DNA of 64,000 nucleotides from Xestospongia muta (lineage: Eukaryota; Porifera; Demospongiae; Haplosclerida; Petrosiidae), in assembly GCA_963693285.1 (NCBI GenBank), contig OY848920.1, positions 8,344,954 through 8,408,953 of the forward strand. Reading direction: 5' to 3'. The position numbers were made by a program, and so were the translations under genes. The notes below the pieces were generated by a model. It did not search any database. It worked only from the letters and a program-made list of their open reading frames with translations, and was not told the origin of the DNA. Positions 1 to 10,538 of this stretch are shown piece after piece (positions within the stretch are counted from its first letter, which is position 1; each line of letters begins with the position of its first letter).

Positions 1-686
1 AAGTTCTTTAATCTTTTCAATCTTTTCTCTCAGAGGTATTGAAGGATGTGAGGAAGTATCTTTAATGAAGTGATCATGAGGAAGAAATGATTGACTTAGT
101 CATACCTTCATCATTAATATTTAATAGTTGCTTCAATTTAGTAGCTACATCCTTATCTCCACAGTCTTCAACAGCTGAAATAAGGTTTTCCCACGAGGGG
201 TCAGTACTGTTTGTAATCCACCATTGTAAACCTTCTTCTAAAGCAAAGTGGTAGTCTTGATCATTGCTGGCCATTCTCTTGAGTCTTCTCCTCTCCTCCA
301 GTGAGACACCTAGAAGACTAGTGAGCTCAGTCCATTTATCTTTAACAACAAAACCACTTTTAACAAGAAGTCGTAAAACATTGCTAGAATTTAATTCTAT
401 TTATCATAGAAGTCAAATGAGAGTCAAATGAGAAAGTTATATGCTTACCTGTTTTAGGTCCTGGATTGAGTTCAACATCACCTGATAAAATGAGGAGAAG
501 TAAGAAAAACAACACAAGAGAGAAGGTCAGGTTATCATCACCATCATTTCCCAATTCTCTTGGCCATAGTGACTCCACCCAGGTATCCACAGTGGTTCCA
601 TGTGGCAGACTCTTATTAGTGGCAGCTGGTATCCGATAACAATGCCATAGCCCAATACTAGCCCTCCATTGAGAGATATCAATCAT
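1..686 (-). CDS. NLR-D, 5' exons only: signal/2A, death domain, linker (runs off the window)
   Basis: Three exons fit in frame: 449-686 (ATG at 686; phase-1 donor ACAG|gtaagc), 106-396 (acceptor aaatag|AATTAA, donor GAAG|gtatga) and 59 down to the window edge. Exon 1 gives 79 residues: a polar N-terminus, a hydrophobic stretch at about residues 53-68, then GDVELNPGP and PKT. Exon 2 is a death-domain-like helical bundle (ELNSSNVLRLLVKSGF..., W at the usual core positions, ...PSWENLISAVEDCG). Exon 3 starts DTSSHPSIPLREK. Exon lengths and phases equal those of NLR-C, so the missing part is probably a second death domain, NACHT and LRR. An intracellular innate-immune-type receptor is inferred by family. 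The gene is incomplete here, so I cannot say whether it is intact. Confidence 0.75.
456..482 (-). other. 2A-like ribosome-skipping motif, NLR-D
   Basis: Encodes GDVELNPGP, matching the D(V/I)ExNPG/P consensus of 2A peptides. It follows the hydrophobic segment directly and lies 7 nt upstream of the splice donor. Skipping would fall between Gly76 and Pro77. Confidence 0.8.
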
Positions 687-699
687 GTCTAGAAGAAGA

Positions 700-1640
700 C
701 AGTGTTATTGTCAAAGTATTGAAGAAGAAGGGAATGCTTGGTAGTATTATTATTTATGAGTAAATTGATTAGTTTTGTGTTTATATTGTTTCTTTCGACC
801 ATATAAGGTAAAACCAAATATTCCCCTCCTACATATGGCTTTAATTATAGTGATGATGTCAACACTTTATAATGATAACAATAGTAATATGTTGTTTTAC
901 AGTGTCTACTACAGAAATTGATGAGGAAGTAAAAATTAAATTTAACATCAGTTGAGAAGACACTGAGGCAGGGATCAATTAGTGGACCTACTAAGACAGT
1001 TAAGCAGAAAAAGAGGTTAATTTCAATAGTAAAATCACAATTGATATTTAGGAGGTAACTGTGAACAAATGTTACATGGACAGTCTCTGCACCATGAACA
1101 AGGATTGTTGTTGTACATATAGATCATTCCAATAGCAAGTTTATAGAACTATTACTACCACTAGTAAATACAGTGATCACCCATGTGTATTACCAGTATA
1201 ATTCAAAGATACCAATCTGTACTGGATAGTTGATCATGATGATAAATGGACTCACTTTAGAAACATCTATTTCCTGATATTGCCTACTGTAAACAAAGAA
1301 CAAGTCATGATCATAAATTGATGTTTTAACAAGGAACAATGTTGATAACCTCACTAAGATAGTAAAACAGGATACTGTCAAAACCATAAAAGTTCATACA
1401 CAAGACAACATAACCTCAAGAGTTGGACCCTTTCTTCCCCTACTCCATACTTCATTGGATTATATTTTACAGTGTTTACAATGTTTATGATAATAACTTA
1501 TATATGACAGGTACATTTGGTTAGTTTTTCATTATAATTCCAATTAAAGGAAGACTATACTTGAACACAGTTCAAAGGTCATTTCCAGTGGTAAAGTTGT
1601 TGTAATGTATAGTGAGGCATTAAAAAACTAGTTCCTATAG
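700..1640. other. Intergenic, no gene seen
   Basis: AT-rich sequence upstream of NLR-D exon 1. Its first ~470 bases resemble the DNA upstream of NLR-C exon 1 (about 14790-15170), including the 'ccaaatattcccctcctac' stretch, so the duplicated segment reaches past the exon. I see no coding potential beyond chance frames. Confidence 0.5.
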
Positions 1641-2125
1641 AGATTAATTAAGTGCCTTTTTGTAGTTGTAGCAGCAATACAATAATATATAAAAACAGTA
1701 CAATAATAACATTAATAACAACAACATATTGTTATATTATATAATAAATATAATCAGCATTGTTCAGTCAGTAGCCCAGTTGTCTCAAAATATAACACTG
1801 TTTTCCTTCCACACTAAACCATAGTAGCAGCACAATAATGTACAGAAGCAGTACAATAATAACATTAATAACAAACAACATATTGTTATATTATATAATA
1901 AATATAATAATCATTGTTTAGTTAGTAGCCCAACTGTCTCAAAATATAACACTGTTTTCCTTCCACACTAAACCATAGCAGCAGTACAATAATATATACA
2001 AACAGTACAATGATAACATTAATAACAAACAATATATTGTTATATTATATAATAAATATAATAATCATTGTTTAGTCAGTAGCCCAACTGTCTACTCAGT
2101 AGCCCAATTGTCTCAAAATATTTTG
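1640..2125. repeat. Tandem repeat, ~154-bp unit, about 3 copies
   Basis: The unit contains 'gtagcccaactgtctc', 'aaaatataacactgttttcc' and the near-palindrome 'acatattgttatattatat'. It recurs at about 1771, 1925 and 2079. A related copy lies inside an NLR-C intron at 13060-13370. Confidence 0.75.
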
Positions 2126-2179
2126 GTGGCACAAAGATGCGACTCTATCCACAGATCAATATATAAACAGCAAGTTCTT

Positions 2180-2980
2180 CAGTCTCTGTACTGTTTGTAA
2201 TCCCCTATTATAACCTTCTTCTAAAGTAAAGTGGTAGTCGTGATCATTGCGCTGGCCATTTTTCAGTCTTCTTCTCTCCTCCAATACGATGCCTAGAAGA
2301 CTACTAAGTTTAGTCCATTTCTCTCAACAACAAAAGCACTCAAGTCAGGATGGAGTTCAGCATCACCTGATAAAATCAGACACAAGAAAAATAACACTAG
2401 AAAGAAGCCAGGTATCACCACCATCATTCCTAATTCTCTTGACTATAGTGACTTCATCCAGAGGTATCTACAGTTCGTTCCATGAGTACGTCATAGTTGG
2501 TATCCGGTAACAAAAATGCCAAACGTTCTATGTGTCACAGTTGGTATCCAGTAACAAAAATGCCAAACCCTCCATTGATATTTCATCATCACTGAAAGAA
2601 GGGTGTTGCTGTTGTCGAAGTGAGGAAGTGTTTGCTAGTACCATTTCCCAACTCTCTTGGAACATAATGACTGTATCCACAGCAGATCCATCCGATAACA
2701 CACTGCAACCAGGTATCCACATAGCCCAATACTGTTTTTAGTAGCAGCTGGTATCGAAGGTCCATCCAAGTGCTTGCTAGAAACATAATGACTGCATCCA
2801 GGTATCCACAGCAGATCCATCCGATAGCAATGCCACTAGGTATCCACATAGCCCAATACCATTTTTAGTAGCAGCTGGTATCCTACCATTTTTAGTAGCA
2901 GATGGTATCTGATCAAAGGCATAGCCCAATACTGGTTCTCCACTGTGTAATATCAATCATGGTCACTAACACTCCATCCA
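2180..2980 (-). pseudogene. Decayed NLR death-domain and signal/2A exons, with scrambled repeats of the signal exon
   Basis: 2190-2340 aligns by eye with the death-domain exon of NLR-D and NLR-C (same order of words around the 'ctggccat' stretch). 2341-2510 aligns with the signal/2A exon but is broken; the 2A position reads as an eroded SGDAELHPD-like string on the minus strand. From 2511 to 2980 pieces of the same exon ('catagcccaatact', 'agcagctggtatc', 'ggtatccaca') recur in tandem and shuffled order. No continuous frame remains. It is best read as a dead NLR 5' end that underwent local repeat expansion. Confidence 0.65.
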
Positions 2981-3059
2981 AGTGCTTGCTAGTATCTGTT
3001 ACCATGCTAATATCTTTTGTTCATGGACAGACTCTATACTAGTACAAGCAAGAGATCTA

Positions 3060-3780
3060 AAACTCCTGACAATTTGTTACATTACTAAGGAATACATTTG
3101 GAATTTGTATAAAAAGCATACATTTGGAATTTGTATAAAAAGCACTTTTTTTTTTATAAAGGCAGCACAATACATTTGGAATTTTATAAAAGGCAGCACA
3201 ATATTCAGTTGTAGGATCACTTATGATGTGACACAGATGGAAAATTGACCCATTGCTAAAATTGACCCATCTATAGGATCGCTAAAATTCACCCTTGCAT
3301 CAGGATCACTTGTGATGTGACACAGATGAAAATTCACCCTTGTATTATAGGATCGCTAAAATTCACCCTTGCTGCATCAGAATCACTGATATGTGACAGA
3401 TCTGCATCAGAATCACTATGATGTGACAGGATCGCTTAACAAAAATTTACCCTTGCAATAAGGATCACTTGTGTGATACAAATTCACCCTATAGGATCGC
3501 TTATGAGATAAAAAATTCACCCTTGCATCATCAGGCAGAACAATACATTTGGAATGTTGTATTGCTAAAGCAATACACTTACATGAGAAATTGTAGATCA
3601 CAGCACAATATTAGTGGAATTTTACTTTGGATCGCAGCACAATATACTAAAGGCAGCCCAGTAGTTAATAGAAATGCATTTGGAATTTTACAGTTTATAA
3701 AGGCAGCTCAATACTAAAAGGCACCCGAATTGTAGGATGAAATTTCACTTTGGAATCAGGCAGAAATACTTTCAACTAGT
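3060..3780. repeat. Degenerate short tandem repeats from NLR 3' flanks
   Basis: Two short words alternate: 'ggcagcacaatacatttgga' and 'ggatcgctaaaattcaccc/ggatcacttgtgatgtgaca'. Single copies of similar words lie just 3' of NLR-C, NLR-B and NLR-A (e.g. 15290-15410, 22000-22120), so this is probably an amplified NLR 3'-flank segment. Confidence 0.55.
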
Positions 3781-3784
3781 AAAA

Positions 3785-4440
3785 TATATTCTCACTCAAT
3801 CCGATATTTCACCAGAGCTGGCAAGATAGGAATAAATTCAGCTAATTTGTCACAGCCTTAATTACCAAGATTACTGTGTGAAAGGTTTAACTGTTTTCCT
3901 GAAATAGTGGTCTTTGTCCACTTCAAATTTTCAATGGATTAGAACCTATTAATCAATATGTTGCTAAATATTTTATAATGAAATATGTTGCTAAATATTT
4001 TATAATGAAATGTATGCTGCCAAATATTTTATATTGACGAAGCATTCAATTGCAATGGATTTTGTTTGCAATGAATTTTTGACAGCAACAATCTCTGCTT
4101 ATAGTATATAGATCAACACGCAATAAATTTGGAGCTTTTTAAAACGTTAGGATACATAGTACATTAGAATATATTTACAATGAACATGTACTGACTTAAA
4201 ACGGTTCCTAGAATACATTTACAATGAACATGTACTGACTTAAAACGGTTCCAAGTCTGTATATAGATCCAACATTGCATGCAATAAATTTGGAGCTTTT
4301 ATAAAACGTTAGGGTACATATTAGAATACATTTACAAAGAAGCATGAGGCAAGATAGGAATAAATTCAGCGAATTTGTCACACTCTTCATTACCAAGATT
4401 ACTGTGTAAGTAAAAGACTGCCACAAAGAAGATAGAAATA
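3785..4440 (-). pseudogene. LRR remnants of an NLR
   Basis: Minus-strand fragments at about 3790-3900 and 4340-4425 match the LRR words of NLR-C/NLR-A (NLGNEGCDKLAEF, WQSFTYLNLSHS) but are frameshifted and separated by AT-rich filler. They correspond to the LRR remnant at 15640-15845 in the other copy of the duplicated block. Confidence 0.6.
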
Positions 4441-5128
4441 AAGTATTTGAGAATTTATAGTGTATCGCCAGTGTATGAAATAAAGTATTGGAGGCTAGTC
4501 CAATGACTAATACTTCTATTTCACTAAGTTATATAGAGTAAAGATTTGAGGATTTGTGAGTGACATAATTGACAGTATACTCTTCACACACTCGCAGAAG
4601 ACAATGTCAATTTAAAATTTACCAAAGGGTTCAAGCAAATTAATATGACCACTAGGAGAAATGTTATTATTATATATATTCTCAGAGACTCCAAATAGAA
4701 GGAACAAGTTTAGTTAATTACAGCCTTCATTGTTGAGTTAATTGGCTGATAAATTCAGAGATTGAAGAGATTATTTTTGGAGTTTCACTTTTTACTTAAC
4801 AAAATTTATATTCTGAGATTCATTTGGTATAGCTACTTTTTGTGATCTTTGCCCCCACTCTCTCTTTCTCTCAGGTTAGTGATGTCATTTCTTTGCATAA
4901 CATTTGTTTCTCTAAATAGAATAGATACCATACATACAATGTGCACTATGGCCTATAGATACTAACAGTATCACAGTTAAACATTTTCATTCATAAACAT
5001 TGATAAATAAGGCAGCACAATATTCAGTTCACTCTTGACAATTTGTTAATTCTCCTGAAAAAGTGGTTTTCTGAGACTCATAAAAACAGAAGTGTATGGA
5101 TAGTCACTATCCATTAAAAGTTACAAGA
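4441..5128. other. NLR-F 3' flank, no intact gene
   Basis: Nearly identical to 15860-16557. It holds a vestigial LRR segment around 4600-4680, a CT-rich tract near 4858-4873 and words shared with other NLR 3' flanks. No usable coding frame. Confidence 0.5.
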
Positions 5129-7196
5129 TCAAGTCAAGTCACAAAGAAACTTCTCCACTTTTAACTCAACTTGCAATGGATTAGGATCCATTAATGAAAT
5201 GTGATATGCTGCCAAATATTCTTGTATTGACAAATGAAGAAAATTGTAACTATAAGAATGGCTACAACTAATGTGAATATGTTCTACTTTTTGCATTAAA
5301 TCAAAAGTTTCAAAATCTGCAGGAAGATGGTTGAAAACTAACTTTTTTTTCTTGATACCTTCATAAGCTACTAGACATAGAGAAAGGAACTGTTGATAAA
5401 CTTCATTTGGTAAATCTGTCTTAAAATCATTGCCAAGATACCAACCTTTCTTTTTGTATATTGGATGACAATTAAGATAACGTAAAAGAGCTGTCCTCAC
5501 TAAGTTAGTGTAGAGTTGAGTCAATGTCTTTGGATCATTTTTAATCGATTCACGAAACACTTCAACTACTATAGCACAATTGAGAGGTATGTTCATGATA
5601 GAATGAATGTTGGGATATTGTTTAAGGTATAAATTGAATTTAGATAGCGCTGTTTCATTTGGAAAAGCTTGTGTGACATATATATCAACACTTTCTCTAT
5701 TAAATCCAATTATTTCAATGTGTTGAGAAATACGGTGTCTGTATCTCCGCACAAAACTATTAGTAGCCCAGGGTTTGCTAGTAACGATTACTGTAGCTAA
5801 GGGTAAGAGTTTACCAGTAAGTAGTTTCATGAAAAATGATTGTTCCCTTCTCTTGTCCTCAGGAAGTTCATCAAAACCATCCAAGAGTATACAGCAGTTT
5901 TTTCCATGAGCATCAAACATTTCTTTGTGGAGATCTGCAGAGCTATTTTGAAAGAGATCAGCTATTGTTGATGCCTCGCGAACCTCTGGATCACGTACTT
6001 GTAATAATGATAATACTGAGTATTGCTGTAAGATCTCTCCTTTAGCCCAACGAATACATACTTCCCATGAGAACATAGTTTTACCAGATCCTGGAGCACC
6101 TTCCACAACAATACATTGAGGTTGTCTACCATCTTTCAGATTAGCTAAGTCAGCAAATGTCATTTTAGTCTTAGTTCCCTCAACTAAGTTCATATCACCT
6201 TGGATTATATGTTCACACATAACATTCGATTCACCTTGTGTAACCTTTGTTTTATCAATCCACAATAAATTAATGTAATCATTCATTAACACTGGAGGCC
6301 ATTTTGGGTACCTTTTGTGAATCTCTCGTAAATAAAGTTTCGTGAGATACTTAGTATAAGACTGAACTGACTGAGGGAATACCGTTTTTTTCCCTAACAA
6401 ATTATGAAAACAGAAATAAATAAAAATATGAGAAAGTAGATGCACAGCCATTACATATTTTATACGTTTAGTACACAAGATTTCGCATTCCTTTGTAGAT
6501 ATTTCTTAAATTCATCTAATTATATTTTTAATGTTTCATGGATTATGAAACTAGCAATTTGTGACTCACGATTGGATTTTGTGCTGATAATGTACATTTG
6601 TATATAATGGCCCTGCTGTGATGTATGAGTGGGTGAGGTTACAGTTGTCTGCGTTTGTGGATAAATAACTATCATCACTAAAAGGCACTTCCAATATGTT
6701 GCTCCATTATATTGCTATATCCAACACTATCAATAAGTCAAGAAAGCTACCAACTAAGCAAGTAGATAACATGGAGTCTTGTGCAAGTATTCACACCTAC
6801 TTGCTGTATCAACACTTTACCAATTAATAGCTGCACATTAGCACACACACATGTATATATGGTTATACAGATTTCATGATGCAAACTAGGATGTAACTCT
6901 ATTGATCACAGAAATCAAATGACAGTCAAATGTGTCAGTTATATTTTTTAATGTTTACCTGTTTTAGGTCCAGGATTGAGTTCAACATCACCTGATAAAA
7001 TGAGGAGAAGTGAGAAAAACAACACTAGAAAGAAGGCCAGATTATCACCACCATCATTTCCTAATTCTCTTGACCATAGTGACTCCATCCAGGTATCCAC
7101 AGCAGTTCCATGTGGCAGACTCTTTTTAGTAGCAGCTGATATCTGATAACAATGCCATAGTCCAGTACAAACCCTCCAATGAAAGATGTCAATCAT
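5129..7196 (-). CDS. NLR-F: signal/2A exon joined to a NACHT exon, no LRR
   Basis: Two exons, 6959-7196 (238 nt, phase-1 donor) and 5129-6393 (acceptor ttgttag|GGAAAA), join in frame to give 500 residues. Residues 1-79 are the signal/2A module. The second exon has the NACHT P-loop GAPGSGKT, Walker B ILLDGFDELPED and the TSKPWA motif, then the helical region up to HLSIQEYLAAYHISL. A TGA follows CDLT, before any LRR; NLR-B reads CDLTRSCNL here, so the stop reflects CGA/AGA-to-TGA change. The death-domain exons of NLR-C are absent between the two exons. It could be a short functional NACHT protein or a truncated duplicate. The splice join is inferred from phase, not from RNA. Confidence 0.65.
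6966..6992 (-). other. 2A-like motif, NLR-F
   Basis: Encodes GDVELNPGP at residues 69-77 of the first exon, same register as in the other three copies. Confidence 0.8.
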
Positions 7197-7199
7197 GAC

Positions 7200-7560
7200 T
7201 AGAAGAAGGCAGTGTTATTGTCAAAGTATCTAAGAAGGAAGTGGTTGCTAGTTGTGGTAACTCGAAAGATTGAATTCACAAAATAACTAAAAGTAGAACT
7301 ATATCTACTACAGAACTATAACATCAAGGTTTAAATAAAAAAAAAGAACAAGAAGTGTAAACTATAACACATAAAAGCCTAGTGCTAAGAAACGAGCATT
7401 AACACTACTTAATAATGTCACCTATAACAAAGAGATACAATAAGCACTTATTAACAAGTACACATGAAAATTGAACCCATAACAAAAGATACATCATAAA
7501 CAATTGATAAATGATTAAATGAAATAACAAATGAAATATATTACAGTTCTTCCTTTTTAA
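7200..7560. other. Non-coding, between NLR-F exon 1 and the gypsy relic
   Basis: AT-rich and nearly identical to 18645-19000. No open frame of interest. If NLR-F is transcribed, its promoter should lie here or within the relic. Confidence 0.4.
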
Positions 7561-9795
7561 ATTGAACTAGTTGAGTTCTTAGAAGTATCAATCAGGAGGT
7601 CGAGAGATTCATGTTGACCGATGTAGTGTAGGTTGAAGTGCTTCGACTGAAACAGCTGATGAGTCTTTATGTCAAGGAGGTGTGGGGATTGCAATATCAG
7701 CTAGGTCATCATCAAAACTATTTAATGGATTTGATATATCAACAGGAGGTGGACATGAAGTAGACATACATGCTTGAATGTCATCAATATGTTGTTGAAC
7801 AATTTGTTCATTTCAAGTTCTACTAAGTAAGAGCATGGACCTTTGACAAATGTAATCTTTTCAGACAGCCATTGTTTACAATCTAGATAATCACAAATAA
7901 ACATTGAGTCACCAATATGAAATATTCTCCTTTAGAAAGAATGTCATGAGTTTCTTTCTGTTTTTTATGTACTCTTTCAGCTAAGGTAGGCTGTCTCTTG
8001 CACTTCATGTAAACCATACACTGAAATATTGATCAAAACTGTTCAATTGTTAACAGAGATGTAGCAGAACTTACAGCTATAACTTCTAGCCATTTGAAAT
8101 AGGCACTTCTGATGATAAAAAACATCTTACCCAAAAATAGACCTGCATAGTCTGCATGTAACCTTGACCATAGATGTTCTGGCTATTCCCACTACTGGTG
8201 GAGAAGAACTGTTGGTGGATGATGTATAGTACTCTGACAATTGAAACATTCTTTCACTTTTTTCTCTAAGTCATTATCCATACCAGAACATCATGCAAAA
8301 CTTCCAGTGAGGCTCTTCATATGTGAGATGCCTGAGTGTCCTTCGTGAAGTTTATCAATAACTTGTAGTCATCCAAGTGATGGTACAATGACTCAATTAC
8401 CAGCAAAGACTACAACAGCTTTCAATAATAAGCTCATTTTTATATAATATGATATATTATTATATATATTATATTATTTATAATATATTATATTGTATTA
8501 TATTATATATATTAATTATATTATATTATATTATATTATAATATGTTGATATGGTTTCATATAATTGTCCAATCATGAAGGATGAAATCTTTAACTTTGG
8601 CAAATATTAGCTCACAAGTTGTTGACTAATATTGTCAAATTTGATTAGCAGTATTTGGAGAAGATTGTAGAGCACTCATTAATAAGACAGATTTTCAGGG
8701 GTTGAAACATTTGTAGGAGAGTCTGGAAGTGGTAGATGACCCAGGAGGTCAGTGTTATCATGCTGTCCTTCACAGAATAATCATAAGCACCAAGAGCCAT
8801 TACCCATCTTTGGATTTGAGCTGAGGCCATGGTGGGAATTCCTTTAGCTTCACTAAATAAGTGTTGAAGGGGTTTGTGGTTAGATAGCATCGTGAAGTGA
8901 CAACCAAATAGATACTGATGAAATTTCTTCACTCCAAACACAAAACAAGTCCGTCTGTCTTGATTTGTGAGTACTTATGTTCTACTGGTGCTAAGGAGCA
9001 AGAGGCAACTGCAATGGCTTTCTCAAGACCACCTGACATACAATGAGATAGAACAGCTCCAATTCCATATGGAGAGGCATCATAGGCTAGAATTAGTTCC
9101 TTTTCTGAATCAATGTGAATGAACAGATTATTGGAGGTGAGCACAGGGCCTTTCAAAGCATTTCTGTTGTTTTGGTTCCCAAGATCACAGTGTTGTTTTC
9201 TGTAGCAGCCTGTACAGAGGGAGAGAGCATGTGATAGATTAGGTACAAATGTGCTATAATATAGTTAGTGAGTTCGAGAAATGACCAGAATTTTGATACA
9301 TTTTGGGTACTGGTACATTCTTGATATTTTGATAACAGTGATCTTTTTTCATCAGTTGGTTGAAGACTCATCTCTGATATCTTATACCCTAGGTACTCCA
9401 CAGATGATAACATGAAAGAACACTTCTCCTTTAATTTTTAGACAATGTCCAGCTTGTTTTAATATTGTAGTACAGTTTCCAAATTATGAAGATGTTCCTC
9501 CATGGATTTTAGTCACCAAAATATTGTCAATGTAAACTGTAATGACATGTAATGTTTTCCATTTTTTGTTGAAAATTGAGGAAGCTGGTGCAATGCTAAC
9601 GGTAGACAGTTATCATAATACAGTCCCTTCTATGTGTTGACCATTACATACTGAGAGCAAGTAGCCCTGACCAGTCCAGTTTTGTTTGTTGTAGCCAGTC
9701 TTGGCCTAACAGTGATAGACCATCTCCTGAAACTACTAATAAGATTAACTGTTTCTTTTGATTCTGGTAGGTCACATTGACATCTATGGAGCACA
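7560..9795 (-). mobile_element. Ty3/gypsy-type retrotransposon relic, copy 1
   Basis: In minus-strand order: the C-terminal end of an aspartic protease (about 9660-9790, ...VVSGDG.SLLGQDWL), an RT piece in which the catalytic YxDD box reads YIDN (about 9515-9545), RT thumb/connection (9153-9413, VEYLGYKIS), RNase H (8645-9156, LAYDASPYGIGAVLSH and SNHKPLQHLF), an AT microsatellite, then integrase and pol C-terminal pieces (about 7690-8350, SMFICDYLDCKQW...GPCSYLVELE). Frames are broken by stops, shifts and deletions, including loss of most of the RT palm. No LTR pair or primer-binding site was found. It is inactive. Confidence 0.8.
8435..8550. repeat. AT-rich microsatellite, ttata-type
   Basis: Runs of 'ttata' and 'tatta' inside the gypsy relic. 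The corresponding tract in copy 2 (19860-20003) is visibly longer. Confidence 0.8.
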
Positions 9796-10538
9796 AGACT
9801 TCAATATGTTTAGCTTATTTGTCATAGCCTTCATTGTTGAGGTTATTCTCTGATAAATTCAAAGATTAAAGAGACTGCATGTAGTGGGAGTTTCACTAAA
9901 TGATCAATACCAGCAGAGGTACATGATGTCATTGTTGTAGAGATTTAATATTTTGATACTAGCAGTAAATTCATTTTGAGCATTAAACATCTCAATATAA
10001 TCATCAATAATGTGAGCAGGGAGATTTAATGTTCACTACTGTTTACTGAGTGCTATACATGATCCAATTAGTAGGTGTCACAGTAAAGTGGAATGGTGGG
10101 TCCAACAATGGTGCTACTTTTTTAATAAATTAATTTTCTAAGATTTATATATAAATTATAGCTATTTTTTATAATCTTTCTCTCTCTCTCTCTCTGAGGT
10201 TAATGATGTAATTTCTTGCTTAATGTCTATACAGAACAGATAACAATACATACAGTATGTACTAACAGTAACACAACTAAAAATTTTATCTCTGATCAAT
10301 TACTTTTTCTAGTAATTGTATAATGATACAGGTTATTATAAACTAAACCATTATTAAACATAACAAAAAATACAAATTTTGGTAACCAAAAAACACATCA
10401 AAATATGAAATATATGGTAAGAGCTTGATTAGTTCATTATTAAATTGAAATTATTATTAAATCATTGAATTAAGAAGCAAAGTAGGTACTGTTAGTAATG
10501 GAGGAACGTTATCATTAGTAAAAAAGATTGCGCAATAT
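9795..10538 (-). pseudogene. LRR scrap and 3' flank of NLR-C
   Basis: About 9795-9900 retains a decayed LRR segment running directly into the gypsy protease piece (compare 21255-21384). The rest, including the CT tract at about 10173-10196, is non-coding and matches 21290-22000. Confidence 0.5.

Noticed and set aside
8645..9413. A live retrotransposon
   Set aside because: Pol is split into many frames, RT lacks most of its palm and has YIDN in the active site, and no LTRs were found.
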